The notes under the pieces were generated by a model that searched no databases, was not told the DNA's origin, and worked only from the letters and a program-made list of their open reading frames with translations. A program made the position numbers and the translations under genes. A stretch of DNA of 64,000 nucleotides from NCBI GenBank assembly GCA_933228765.1, contig OW121753.1:12710327-12774326 (forward strand), given 5' to 3'. Below, one piece after another: positions 21,316 through 31,667 of this stretch (position 1 is its first letter; the number at the start of each line of letters is the position of its first letter). Origin of the DNA: Miltochrista miniata (Eukaryota > Arthropoda > Insecta > Lepidoptera > Erebidae).

Positions 21316-24300
21316 TTAATCTACACGCAAGATGTCCTTTACATGAAATTTACCAACAGATCCTGACGATAACTCGCGTAGCTCATACACTACATCTGAC
21401 AACCTCCTTTCAACCGTGCACTTCACAAATTTCGGCGCCAGCTTGGCGGAGAAATACTTCGCTGCGTTAGATTGTACGAAGTTCCTTCGCCAGACCACAT
21501 CGCCTATTTTCGCTGTGAAGTGTCGTCGTCTTAGGTTATAATGTTGTGAATTTTTCTGGTACGCCTGAGTTAATGCATCTACTACCTTGTCAAAAATTTT
21601 TCCCAATTCCAACAACGATGATGCCGCTGCGCTTCTATCGCCTATGGTCAGATCATCAGCTGATGTTGGTAAATCCCTAAGAATTGAATGGAATTGACCG
21701 TCAGTGACTATTTCACGACCGGTGGCTAAGAAGTACGGTGTGTATCCCGTTGCTAGGTTCACCGTGCTATTCAGTGATAGCTGAATTTGCTGAAGGTATT
21801 TGGACCAATTACGTTGATCTTGTTCAACTAGTATGGATAAACAGACTTCAGCGGTTTTGTTATACCGTTCGACTGTATTCGCTTGCGGTGCATAATGCGC
21901 CGTATAGAAAATTCGAGGGATAGAATATCCATCGCAAAATGATTTAAACGATTTGCTTTTAAATATGGTAGCGTTGTCACAAATAAGAATCGCGGGGGTT
22001 CCCCATTTCAAGATCAATTCCTTTTCCAAAAATGAAGTGACCGTTTGAGTGGTTGCAGTACGGAGGGGGTGAAGCCATACAAATTTTGAGAAAACGTCTA
22101 CAACTGACAGAATGTATATATGACCCGAATATGCTTTAGGTAATGGGCCTATAATATCTATTGACAACGTGTGCATCGGAACGTCCACCTCTTTTTGATT
22201 TGTCATGAGTCCGTGAGGTGGTGAATTTGAGTGTTTATATGCTTTACACTTGTCACACCGTGTGACAAATTCCTTAACATTTTCAAACATATTTGGCCAA
22301 TAATAATGTTCCCTAATTTTCAAATACGTTTTTTGAACTCCTGGGTGTACACTACAGAAGGAGTCATGGTTTTCCTTGATGCATTCATCGACCAGCTCTT
22401 TAGGAATTACTAACCTCCAATTGTTTTTTGAAGTACAAGAGCCACCTTTGCAAAATCTAAACAAATTGTTGCCTAGGATCTGAAAATTTTTGAAACGAGT
22501 AGGCTTAGTTTTACAGCCGTTATACATCTTCTTATACCACTCATCAGAAGTTGAAGAAAGTTCTTGATTGAAAGTAATAGCATCGACCGAAATTCGGGAT
22601 AGTGCATCTGGTACGACATTAAGCTTACCTGCCTTATGGCAAATGTCAAAATTAAAAGTGGATATCTGCATTGCCCATCTGGCCAACCTGCCTGAGGGGT
22701 TATTTAAAGACTTAAGCCACTTTAAACTCATATGGTCAGTGATGACCGTGAACTTAGTACCTTCTATGTAAGCACGAAAATGATTTATGGAATCCACTAC
22801 CGCGAGCAGTTCACGCTCTGTTGTACTGTAATTTCTCTCAGGTTTTGCCAGTAAACGTGAAAAGAAAGCCACAGGACGCTCGATTCCATCTATGTCCTGC
22901 GTCAAAACACTACCAATGCCTACGGATGATGCGTCGCAATGAAGCACGAAAGGTTTCGAAAATTCTGGCGACGCCAAAACTGGAGCTGTTATTAAAGCAT
23001 TTTTAAGGGTATTGAAAGAATCCTCAGCTGCTTCGGACCAATGGATGCCGTCACTGCCTTTCTTCTTACCTACCAACGCTGTCATAGGTGCTATGATGGT
23101 GGAAAAGTCCTTAACAAACCTACGATAGTATGAACATAGACCTATAAATCCTCGTAGCTGCTTGGCAGTTTTAGGCTGTGGGAAATTCTGAATGCTGCTC
23201 AGCTTCTCTGGGTCAGTGCGCAAACCTTGTGTATTGATGATGTATCCCAAGTATCTAAGCTCTCCTTTGCAAAATTCGCACTTTTTTAAGTTGATAGTGA
23301 GACCAGCGTCACTAAGCGACTTCTTTACAGCAGCAAGTATCTCCATATGTTCAGAAAATGACTCTGTGGCAATCAGAAGATCGTCCAGATAACAAAAAAC
23401 TTTTCCGTCAAATTTGTGCAGAAATAGCGAATCAACTAGCCTTTGCATTTCAGCTCCCGCATTGGATAATCCGAATGGCATTCTTTTAAAATGAAAAAGA
23501 CCTCTATTAGGGACTACGAAAGCTGTTTTCTCACAAGAAGTACCTTTGCCGTCTATTCCATCCTGACTTGACAAACTGACCTGCCAAAAACTCGATGATA
23601 AATCAATTGAACTAAGATAATGTGCTCCTCGCAGATTGTCCAAAATCGAATTTATATAAGGAAGTGGGTACGAGTCTTTAACCGTGACATCATTGAGCTT
23701 ACGCGCGTCGAGGCAGAATCTCCATGATCCATCTTTCTTTGGGATCATGACAACCGGGTTGGACCATGGTGACCTCGACGGTTCGATGACATCGAGCCTC
23801 AACATCTCGTCCACCTCCCTATTCAATGCTGTCAACTTAGCAGGCGATAAAGGGTAATATCTTTGTTTAATAGGCTCTCCCTGTGTAATAATTTTATGTG
23901 TAACGATATGCGTTTTCCCTAAACCTTTTTTTTCTGATGAAATTGACTCAAAGTCATTCATTACTTTTTGTAGATGTTTGGCTTGTTGAGATGTTAGATC
24001 ATCTCTGGGTATTAAAGCTTTCACCTCACACAACGCACTGCAAGCACTATAACTTGTGGAGTTGCCTCTCCTCACGACATCTCCAAACTCAAAAATGTCC
24101 ACTAGACCAAATGCATCAGCGAAATCCATACCGCACAAGATTTCGTGATGTATGTCAGGGCAAACTAAAAAATTAAAGTGGGCAGTTATCCCATTACAAG
24201 TTATTGGCAAAGACATTATGCCAATGACTTTAATTTGAGATAAATCCGCTAAAAATACTGCTGGCACGACTGAAGCATCCCTAGCATGTAATGTCCATCC

Positions 24301-24486
24301 AAGTCTTTGAAAATATCGATGCTTATTCGCACCTAAAACTGATAAATGTGCCCCAGGATCGAGCAATGCTTCGAAATTACGGTCCTTTATTGTGAATTTA
24401 ACAAACAACCGATTATCCCCTACGAATGACGATATTTCAGGCGAAGAGACTGTTTGTGTGTGTAACGACTTGCTCGGGGGCCCCAT
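21316..24486 (-). CDS. pol: Gypsy-type Pol polyprotein (protease, RT, RNase H, integrase), 1056 aa
   Basis: Makes and integrates the cDNA copy of the element. Protease motif at residues 41..49 reads LLDPGAHLS, with Pro after the catalytic Asp where D-T/S-G is usual. RT spans about 205..415: SSIDLSSSFWQV (Asp295) and CYLDDLLIA (YLDD 366..369). RNase H spans about 510..630: VLHCDAS, TEREL, TDHMSLKWL and VPDALSR. Integrase zinc finger H707, H714, C744, C747, and catalytic core D777, D837, E873 (D-x59-D-x35-E). It ends KFHVKDILRVD with no chromodomain. Its ATG overlaps the gag stop (UGAUG), so expression would need -1 frameshifting at 24489..24495 or reinitiation. There are no internal stops. Confidence 0.95.
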   Translation of the reverse strand: MGPPSKSLHTQTVSSPEISSFVGDNRLFVKFTIKDRNFEALLDPGAHLSVLGANKHRYFQRLGWTLHARDASVVPAVFLADLSQIKVIGIMSLPITCNGITAHFNFLVCPDIHHEILCGMDFADAFGLVDIFEFGDVVRRGNSTSYSACSALCEVKALIPRDDLTSQQAKHLQKVMNDFESISSEKKGLGKTHIVTHKIITQGEPIKQRYYPLSPAKLTALNREVDEMLRLDVIEPSRSPWSNPVVMIPKKDGSWRFCLDARKLNDVTVKDSYPLPYINSILDNLRGAHYLSSIDLSSSFWQVSLSSQDGIDGKGTSCEKTAFVVPNRGLFHFKRMPFGLSNAGAEMQRLVDSLFLHKFDGKVFCYLDDLLIATESFSEHMEILAAVKKSLSDAGLTINLKKCEFCKGELRYLGYIINTQGLRTDPEKLSSIQNFPQPKTAKQLRGFIGLCSYYRRFVKDFSTIIAPMTALVGKKKGSDGIHWSEAAEDSFNTLKNALITAPVLASPEFSKPFVLHCDASSVGIGSVLTQDIDGIERPVAFFSRLLAKPERNYSTTERELLAVVDSINHFRAYIEGTKFTVITDHMSLKWLKSLNNPSGRLARWAMQISTFNFDICHKAGKLNVVPDALSRISVDAITFNQELSSTSDEWYKKMYNGCKTKPTRFKNFQILGNNLFRFCKGGSCTSKNNWRLVIPKELVDECIKENHDSFCSVHPGVQKTYLKIREHYYWPNMFENVKEFVTRCDKCKAYKHSNSPPHGLMTNQKEVDVPMHTLSIDIIGPLPKAYSGHIYILSVVDVFSKFVWLHPLRTATTQTVTSFLEKELILKWGTPAILICDNATIFKSKSFKSFCDGYSIPRIFYTAHYAPQANTVERYNKTAEVCLSILVEQDQRNWSKYLQQIQLSLNSTVNLATGYTPYFLATGREIVTDGQFHSILRDLPTSADDLTIGDRSAAASSLLELGKIFDKVVDALTQAYQKNSQHYNLRRRHFTAKIGDVVWRRNFVQSNAAKYFSAKLAPKFVKCTVERRLSDVVYELRELSSGSVGKFHVKDILRVD

Positions 24487-24495
24487 CAGTTTTTT
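24484..24495 (-). promoter_or_regulatory. Gag/pol junction: A AAA AAC slip site followed by UGAUG
   Basis: On the minus strand the gag frame reads GAA AAA AAC TGA. The heptamer A AAA AAC (24489..24495) is in the X XXY YYZ phase, and the next codon is the gag stop. Slipping back one base reads CTG ATG GGG CCC, which is the pol frame. The stop and the pol ATG overlap as TGATG (24484..24488). A GGGGCCCCC block follows. Both -1 frameshifting and termination-reinitiation are consistent; which one operates cannot be told from sequence. Confidence 0.75.
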
Positions 24496-25613
24496 TCATT
24501 AAGTGTCTGTGTAGTAGACTGCGAGCGCAAGCCTGTGTTACATTGGGTGCAGCTCCTAATCGTCACCCTCTTAGCTCCGCACTTGAAACATATTATGCCT
24601 GGTATTGACCTACACACCTTATAACTATGGCCGACTTTTTTACATTTAAGGCAAGTAATAGGTGAGCCGCGCCTGTCAGGTAATTTGCCGACGCTGACTG
24701 CATTGAGTTCGCGCTTGCCAACCGGTTTAGATTGACATAAAACACCAGAATAAGCCTCATAATTCTTGGACACGTTGACCAATTGGTCAAAGGTAGTAAT
24801 ATCATTGATGGCTAATAGTTGGGCGTATGTAGGTAGCAAATTGTGTTTTATAATTTCAAGTAGGTTGTCGCTTGTAATAGGATATGTTAGTCTATTGTTT
24901 AAATCCTGGATATCTAAAATAAAGAATGATACAGACTGACCTAGCTTCTGCTTTTTCTCACGAATTTGTCTCTCTATGTTGTAGTTGTAATCCTTTGATT
25001 GAAAGAATTTTCGAAATTCAACGCAAATATCAAACCAAGAGTTAATTTTATGTTGGATTGTTCTATGAAACTTGAGTGCGGTGTCAGATAACAGTTCTGA
25101 AAAACCTCTTACTAATGTTGTATCGTCAATCTGTCGTGCGATACGTGTTTCATTAACCCTAAGGAGGAAGTCGTCAATATCTGACTCTCCGTTATACTTG
25201 AGTTTAAGGGAAGCTAAATTCAATGATTTGTAGTACACATGCGCACTGGGGGGCGGTGCAACTACTTGTGTTATACCATTACCTTGGTTCATGTTGTCAA
25301 AAATTTCGCTAGTTTTAATGGGGAATGTCTTATGTGCGTGTGCTATCGGTTCTTGTGCCACGTATGTCTCTTGTGTGTTGCTGTGAGAGGCAGCATAATG
25401 GGTGGTCGTATTAGAGACTATGGATGTCGTAAACGTTTCGGGAGCCAAAGATGAAGTCCGGTTCACGTTGACTCGGGGACGTGTATTTACGGTATCCATA
25501 GGTATGTGTACCTCTAAAGGTCGTGTATACGGGCTAGAAGTTACCTGCATAACGTTCCGACTATGCACCGGTGAAGCAAATTCACTTGCATCAGTATCTG
25601 GAGTTTTTGACAT
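24486..25613 (-). CDS. gag: Gypsy-type Gag (capsid and nucleocapsid), 375 aa
   Basis: Forms the intracellular particle that packages element RNA. Residues 1..125 are Ser/Thr-rich and low in structure. The capsid-like region is about 125..300, with the retrotrans-gag pattern around WFDICVEFRKFFQSKDYNYN and RQIREKKQKLGQSVSFFI. The nucleocapsid holds a CCHC knuckle C-x2-C-x4-H-x4-C at 321..334 (CLKCKKVGHSYKVC). A second Cys cluster follows at 342..358 (C-x2-C-x9-C-x2-C) in which Val occupies the usual His position; this variant is seen in some insect Gypsy elements. It starts at the first Met after the leader and stops in UGA overlapping the pol ATG. Confidence 0.9.
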   Translation of the reverse strand: MSKTPDTDASEFASPVHSRNVMQVTSSPYTRPLEVHIPMDTVNTRPRVNVNRTSSLAPETFTTSIVSNTTTHYAASHSNTQETYVAQEPIAHAHKTFPIKTSEIFDNMNQGNGITQVVAPPPSAHVYYKSLNLASLKLKYNGESDIDDFLLRVNETRIARQIDDTTLVRGFSELLSDTALKFHRTIQHKINSWFDICVEFRKFFQSKDYNYNIERQIREKKQKLGQSVSFFILDIQDLNNRLTYPITSDNLLEIIKHNLLPTYAQLLAINDITTFDQLVNVSKNYEAYSGVLCQSKPVGKRELNAVSVGKLPDRRGSPITCLKCKKVGHSYKVCRSIPGIICFKCGAKRVTIRSCTQCNTGLRSQSTTQTLNEKN

Positions 25614-26614
25614 TTTTTATAAATAAGTTCTTAATATCTAGTTTGTATTTAGCCTAAAATGCTCTAGTAGTAGTAGTAGTAATGGTATAATCACTGTAGC
25701 AATGCCACAGACACAATAACAACAAAGTTATGTTTCAAAAGTATGTTCGTAAAAATTACTATGAAAAAATTCAATTTTGTTAATAAAAACAAAACCTGCA
25801 ACTATTTAGTCCTGATCCTTGTGTATTTAAGCTCTAAAGGGTGTACAAGATCAGATAAAACTATAAAAACAACCAATATGTTGATATTTAAAAAGTTGAT
25901 TTTTGTCGGGAGAACGATAAGACAAAAAAACTCAAATTTGCTCACAAAACCGAAAATTGACACAAGACTTTATCTGGTCCTAGTGTTTATCAATGCAGAA
26001 TGGTGCACCGAATCAGATAGAAGTTTAAAAATCACCAATCTGTTAATACTTAAAAAGTTGATTTTTGCCGGGATGAGAACGACAACTCATAAAACACAAA
26101 TTTGTTCACAAAAACAAAATTTGCACATATTTTGGTTTGGTTTCTTACTGTCATTAACTCTAAGCAGTGTAAGCAATTATATTAAACACTTAAACCATCC
26201 AGATGTCAATATTTAAAAAATGTTGTTAGTTCTGGATGAAACTTTTGTTAAAGAAAAAAAACTTAAATTTGCATAAAAAAGTCAAAATTTACACATTTTG
26301 TGGTCTGGTCTTCACGGATATGAATTCTTAATAGGGTGAGTGACCAGATTCAATATCTATAAACCATCAATATGTCAATATTTAAAATTTTGACATATTC
26401 CTGAGGGAACGGTGAAGTATGAACTATTAATTTTCTTAAAGTAAAGCTACTGCTTTCAAGCCTAGATACAACAATAAAAATTGTATCCCTCAAAAGATAA
26501 ACACAAAGGAAATTCCCCCCCGAAGCTCAATTGCAACAATGGTTACCAACTAATTTCAATTGAATTCAGGCGCTGTACATGCAGCACTTTAATAGGTAAT
26601 CACAATAAAATAAA
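25614..26614 (-). repeat. Gypsy 5' leader with degenerate ~165-bp tandem repeats
   Basis: Between PBS and gag ATG, a block like atatttaaaaagttgatttttg recurs with drift near 25883, 26047, 26209 and 26376, each followed by similar text (ggg.tgagaacg, aaa.tttgctcacaaaa, tggtctggtc). Period is about 160..168. The 157-codon plus-strand frame at 25743..26216 merely runs through the antisense of these repeats. Role unknown; a packaging, IRES or insulator function would be conjecture. Confidence 0.7.
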
Positions 26615-26626
26615 GTTCGGGCGCCA
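26615..26626 (-). promoter_or_regulatory. tRNA primer-binding site
   Basis: Immediately internal to the 5' LTR the minus strand reads TGGCGCCCGAAC. TGG pairs with the tRNA CCA end. The 12-mer resembles the tRNA-Lys-type PBS of retroviruses; the exact insect tRNA was not checked. Confidence 0.85.
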
Positions 26627-28410
26627 TGTAACGTAACGGGCTTCAAGGGTGTCGGTGTGGACTTCCCAAATCCCGTGTTACAATAGTTTGATTTGTAAAA
26701 GAAGATTACCTGGATAACAGCAGCCGGAGATACAGTGGACCTTTTAGGTTAAGGGCCGTGTTGTCTGGCTAGTAAACCCCTGTTGCAGTGAGTTCGTGAA
26801 AGAAAAACCAGTGTATATTATTATCACCACGTTTAATGGTCTACAATACAAAAACCACAGGCCTTGTGGTATATCAAACGCACTACTTAGCCTATATATA
26901 TATGGCAGGATGTACCAGTATTACTCCAGTTAGAATACTTATATCTACACACACTTTACTTACTTGCTATAAACTTATATCAGATCTATTGACCTGGCCG
27001 GCTCTTGCGCCGATGCGATGAAATTATTTCATTTGACACAATTAACTAAACATCACCTTGTGACGTGGCTAACAAAATATACTTTAATCTAGCGACCTAG
27101 AGATGGATCCATTCTGGTTAACATTATTATAATCTATGATTTAAAGGCTAAATAAATCTAGTTACATTCTCGGATCGTTATGCAGCCTCCTGAAGGTGAA
27201 CTACGTTGTTAAACTGTCGGTGGACTATCGCGTAGGCACCGCTAACCAACGAGATGCAGTAATCAACCTCGCGTATGGATGTATAAGAAGAATCCTGGTG
27301 GCCCTCCTTGGTGCCAAGTAGTGAAAAAGAAATGCACGTGGCGCAAAAAAAGAGAATAAAAAAATGCCGGTGCGAGAACCGGTTACCGCTACAAAGCCGG
27401 GCTCGTCAGCGGCGCGCAGTCCCGTCTGTGGATCACGCGTCCCACGCTGATGGGTTCACGGGGAAGAATTCCTCCGTGTTGGGATTCCGCCGAGGGACGG
27501 ACAGGTATTCCCAGCAATAATAGGTAGGTACTCCAAAGACCCGCTACAACAAAAGTTACGCGTCATTAGCAATCAGCACGCACTTCACAGACCGCGATTA
27601 TTACAAGGTCTATCTAGCTTATAAATACCTTTTTGCGGGTCCTGTGATGGTACGAATTGCTCTTGAAGAGACACCTTACGGGTCTTCTCGCTCGAGAGAA
27701 AAAAATGCCGACTGCCTCCATCTTTGCTTTTCGTCTCTTCCCCTTCCCACCAAGCCAAACCCGCTTGGTCAGTTACATCTACGGTCCGTTTCATTTCACT
27801 CATCCCTCACGTTCCGTTCGTGACTTTTATTCCTCCACCTCTCATACGCCATACACGATTAGGGCTTTATCGCATTAACGCCATGTCATTAACTGAAGCT
27901 AAAACTATCCTGTACATTAACCATCCTATCCTCTTAAGCGAATATTTTATCTACTATTTGACATAATGTTCTACGTTACGCGGAACGTGAATTCTGGTGT
28001 GACCACTCCGAAATTGATCCGCTCGTAAACTATATATAAATTATCATTAGTTCCAAATCTGTTTACTAATTTAATATACCTATTATTTACTCTAATCTAG
28101 ATTTATTGTACACTAAATAAAACTATTTTTTTTTTATGTTCTTTTTTTTTATTCCTAAACTATTTCGTTGACAAGGATCAGTCATTGTCACTGTCAAAAT
28201 GACAATGTCAGATTCACGACGTCTAACCTATGTGTATGTGTAGTATTGTGACTGGATGTAAACACGGAATAAAACGACAGAAAGATATCGAGTTTAATAT
28301 CTTTGTGTTAATGTGCTTAATGTATGAACTCCTCGTTATCACGAGACAAAAAGAGAGTATTATACTAGAACGTATGGATAATGTGTTGGTGAGTATTGCA
28401 GAGTGTTACA
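26627..28410 (-). repeat. 5' LTR of the Gypsy element, 1784 bp
   Basis: Same length as 18815..20598 with a constant offset of 7812, and nearly identical in sequence. On the minus strand it should hold promoter and transcription start; I could not place them confidently. Confidence 0.95.
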
Positions 28411-28489
28411 GTACCCATGTCACTGTAGCCAAAGCTCAACATTTTTCAGTAAAGTTGTTTTAAGAATGTTCATTATAAACAACGTTTGT

Positions 28490-28723
28490 GTGGCGTGTTG
28501 GCTTAATCATAAAAGAGCTGCTTAATGGTTAAGGCTATTGTAAAATAATTCAGTCCGCGCCGAAGGCGTGGACTGAATTGCTTTAGAATAGACTTAATCT
28601 TTAAGCTCTTTTTTGATTAAGCAAACAGAGCAGTTTCTCACGCTGCTTGATGAGTCTGATGAAGAAATACCTCTCCTTTCATAGATCTTATGTGACGTAA
28701 ACGAAGTTGCGAGGGTTAGCTAG
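28490..28723 (+). mobile_element. Helitron-like element, 3' part with long foldback
   Basis: Ends agttgcgagggttagCTAG at 28723. A foldback of about 60-bp arms (28500..28561 and 28565..28625, ~80% matched) closes on a gaa loop; its tip is aattcagtccgcgcc/ggcgtggactgaatt. The body (cttgatgagtctgatgaaga, gtgacgtaaacgaagttgcg) matches 55775..55900 and, inverted, 52035..52130. The left end is not located. Confidence 0.6.
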
Positions 28724-29266
28724 TCTATACATATAGTAAAACTGTTGAGGGTCGAGAGTCTACTAAAGCCGAAAATGAAATTACATTTTTCATGTGTGAC
28801 TGTCTGTCTGTATTCCGAATAAGTATCACGCCGTAGTTACTGAATGGATTTGAATGAAACTTAGTACAATCAGAGCTTATAATCCGAGGAAGGTTCTAGG
28901 ATACTTTTGATCTCGATATTTTGCGCGGTTCCTTTGGGAGAAGGGATGAAAGACAAAACGGTTTTTTAGTTGTTACTTCTCAATGTGTTTTCGGATTCCA
29001 ATTTTTTTTTAGTGTTATAAAGGGAATACTGTAAGGAATGTTTCACACAAGTTTCCATGTTAAAGGTTTTCTAGTTCAGGAATTAGAGACATCCCAACTT
29101 TCGCAAAACCTAGAATTCAAGGATCACTTTGAATGTGAGGGTAAATCTAAATTGGCGTGTTGGCTAAGTGATAAAAGAGCTTAATGATTAAGGCTATTGT
29201 AAATTGTAAAGATCCTACCTCTAGATTGCTATTCAAATAAAAGATTAATGAAAATTATTCAGTAAT
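28724..29266 (+). mobile_element. Helitron-like element, 5' part, abutting the previous one head-to-tail
   Basis: Begins TCTATACATATAGTAAAA directly after the CTAG of the upstream copy. The same terminus appears in reverse complement at 29706, 30151, 52478 and 59700. 29153..29205 repeats part of the foldback arm (ggcgtgttggctaagtgata). 3' end not clear. Confidence 0.5.
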
Positions 29267-29706
29267 TTCTGTATTTTGCAAAAATATACAAACAGATTTT
29301 CATTGTTCTCTGCCGAGCTCCTAAAAAATTTAGCGTAATAATAATTGTTGTCTGGGTGTAAAACCTATCTCCTACTAATTTTCCTGCTACGTTTTAGTTA
29401 AATCAATACAACGGTTTAAACATTTCATTGCTCTCTGCTTAGCCCCTAGGATATGTGGCGTGATAATATATAGCCTATTTTAAGACCACACCCATAAGTA
29501 ATATTTGTGCAAAATTTGAACCAAATCTGTTCAGTACTTTTCGAGATCCTTCCGGACAAAGCAAAAGAAAACAGACCAACAGACAAAAAAAATCTAACTA
29601 TATTTTCAGCTTCGGTATCTTATGTAGAACACCCAGCGAGAATATTTTTTGTTAATATTTCCAATGTACAGTTTTAGCTTTTCTATCATTTTATTATATG
29701 TATAGA
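29267..29706 (-). mobile_element. Helitron-like fragment, tandem copy 1
   Basis: On the minus strand starts TCTATACATATAATAAAATG and runs 440 bp to gcaaaatacagaa. Nearly identical to 29708..30151 over its whole length; the two form a direct tandem duplication of about 441 bp. Confidence 0.75.
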
Positions 29707-29707
29707 T

Positions 29708-30151
29708 TTCTGTATTTTGCAAAAATATACAAACAGATTTTCATTGTTCTCTGCCGAGCTCCTAAAAAATTTAGCGTAATAATATGTTGTTTGAGTGTAA
29801 AACCTATCTCCTACTAATATTCCTGCTACGTTTAGTTAAATCAATCCAACGGTTTAAACATTTCATTGCTCTCTGCTTAGCCCCTAGGATATGTAGCGTG
29901 ATAATATATAGCCTATTTTAAGACCACACCCCTAAGTAGTATTTGTGCAAAATTTGAACCAAATCTGTTCAGTACTTTTCGAGATCCTTCCGGACAAAGC
30001 AAAGCAAACAGACAAACAGACAAACAGACAAAAAAAAATCTAATTATATTTTCAGCTTCGGTATCTTATGTAGAACACCCAGCGAGTATTTTTTTGTTAA
30101 TATTTCCAATGTACAGTTTTGGCTTTTCTATCATTTTATTATATGTATAGA
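29708..30151 (-). mobile_element. Helitron-like fragment, tandem copy 2
   Basis: Second unit of the duplication. It differs by few substitutions and by expansion of the acagacaa microsatellite near 30006. Confidence 0.75.
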
Positions 30152-31667
30152 TTAGAAAAGTCTTATAAGAATAATTATTTTCGAGGCACAAGAGAAAGGC
30201 AGAGACTTTCAAATTCAAAACTATCGCAGAACCTAGGAAGTGGAGACTAACATAGTTAAATAAATAACTTTGAAATTTTCAATTCTATTTAAACACGGTT
30301 TATATAATATCTTCCTATTTCACCCAGTCGTGCATCAACGTGAAAAATTACAGGCGCTTCAGAGAAAAAAACGTTTTAATCAACCCTTTAAAAAACGCAT
30401 TCTCGAAAATAATCGCGTAGCTTGTTACTGTAGAGGAAAGTTAACGAGTGTTATTTAAACGGGATGGGCCAGTTCGTTTCGCGAGAAAATTGTTCCGCTT
30501 TGAAAAATTTGCCCTAATGACGTAAAATTCATATGCGCACGGATGCGGACGGTTTGAATGACGACACACACTACAGGCGAACCCTTGGATATATTAAACC
30601 CAGTCTGTGAAAATGGGTAATTTCGCAGCTGGATATTTCACTGTGATATGAACATGAAGTAAGTTCGAATACCTGCCCATATTTCAAATGTATTTTTTCA
30701 TAATTTATTTTTTTAAATCTAAACCTACAACAAACAAAATGACACAAGACAAAATGCTCACCCTATCATAGAATACTTTCAAACAAATCCATCATTGTAG
30801 TTAATAGCTGTAAACGTACAGAAGTTGTGGCTCTCTTAGTCTAAAGGCATTTGATTTTTTAGGTATCCAAATAAAACGACCTCATTTGGAACCTAAGAAG
30901 GTCTAAATAGAACATTTGATTAAACCGCAGCTACGTCTACAAACAAAAAACATCATCTCTAAAGCATCTTATAGTAAGCACGCAGCTATTTAATTCAATA
31001 AACTATAGTGCAATATTAATAATGTCTGACCCCTAGACCACTTTTTGCACTATTTCGTGAAATACCCTTGTTGCTTGAATTATAAGTAAACATAACACTA
31101 AATCTAAATTTGGACAGAAATGCGAGGTATAAATCTATGAGATGTTATGCGTGACCCGCGTGCGTTGCCTTTATGTAGAATTTATTGTGGGGGAAAAGAA
31201 TATAACCGCTTGGCTGGGCATCGCCTGACTGAAAATCAATCCCATTATTTTATTCAATACAATAAATATTTTATTTTATAGAATGAAAAATCGCAGAACA
31301 CAGGCAAAACATGCTTCAATTTGGTTCGCAAATTACACTGTAAAATTCGTGAATTCATATTTTTTCATATTTCAAGTTTTCGTTATTTTCGAACTACAAT
31401 ATATTTCGTAAAACTATAATTTTGACATTTTAGTAGGCATGGGCATGGTCTATTGCATACAAACTTCTCAAATTAGGGTAGTTTGATAGGGGCCCATGAC
31501 CGCCTAGGCCAAAATCTTTCATATTAGTCAGCACGTGTGCTAGGTTGTACTGCAAGTGCTGTTATTTTAGGCTCCAGATATCTCGTTGAGCCCAGTAGCA
31601 CCAAATGTGTATAAAACACCTTGAGTTGCTACTCAGTTTAATAATCATAACCAACGCAGGTAGTTGA
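30152..31667. other. Intergenic, nothing recognised
   Basis: One 62-codon plus frame (30270..30458) lacks a known domain. No repeat supported. Confidence 0.45.

Larger units (their letters stand above)
18815..28410 (-). mobile_element. Complete Gypsy/Ty3-type LTR retrotransposon, 9,596 bp
   Basis: Transcribed on the minus strand. 5' LTR 26627..28410, PBS, ~1-kb leader, gag 24486..25613, pol 21316..24486, noncoding 3' region, PPT, 3' LTR 18815..20598. The 4-bp direct repeat GTAC flanks it at 18811..18814 and 28411..28414. The LTRs begin TG and end CA. The LTRs are the same length and I noticed only one difference between them (19338 versus 27150), so the insertion is recent. No env-like frame exists between pol and the 3' LTR. 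Pol order PR-RT-RNaseH-IN is that of Metaviridae. All catalytic motifs seem intact except for an unusual protease motif, so it is potentially active. Confidence 0.95.

Noticed and set aside
25743..26216. 157-codon plus-strand frame
   Set aside because: Antisense to the Gypsy leader repeats; amino-acid repeats mirror the DNA repeats.
28547..28579. Stem-loop resembling a rho-independent terminator
   Set aside because: The context is a eukaryotic transposon; the stem is the tip of a longer foldback.
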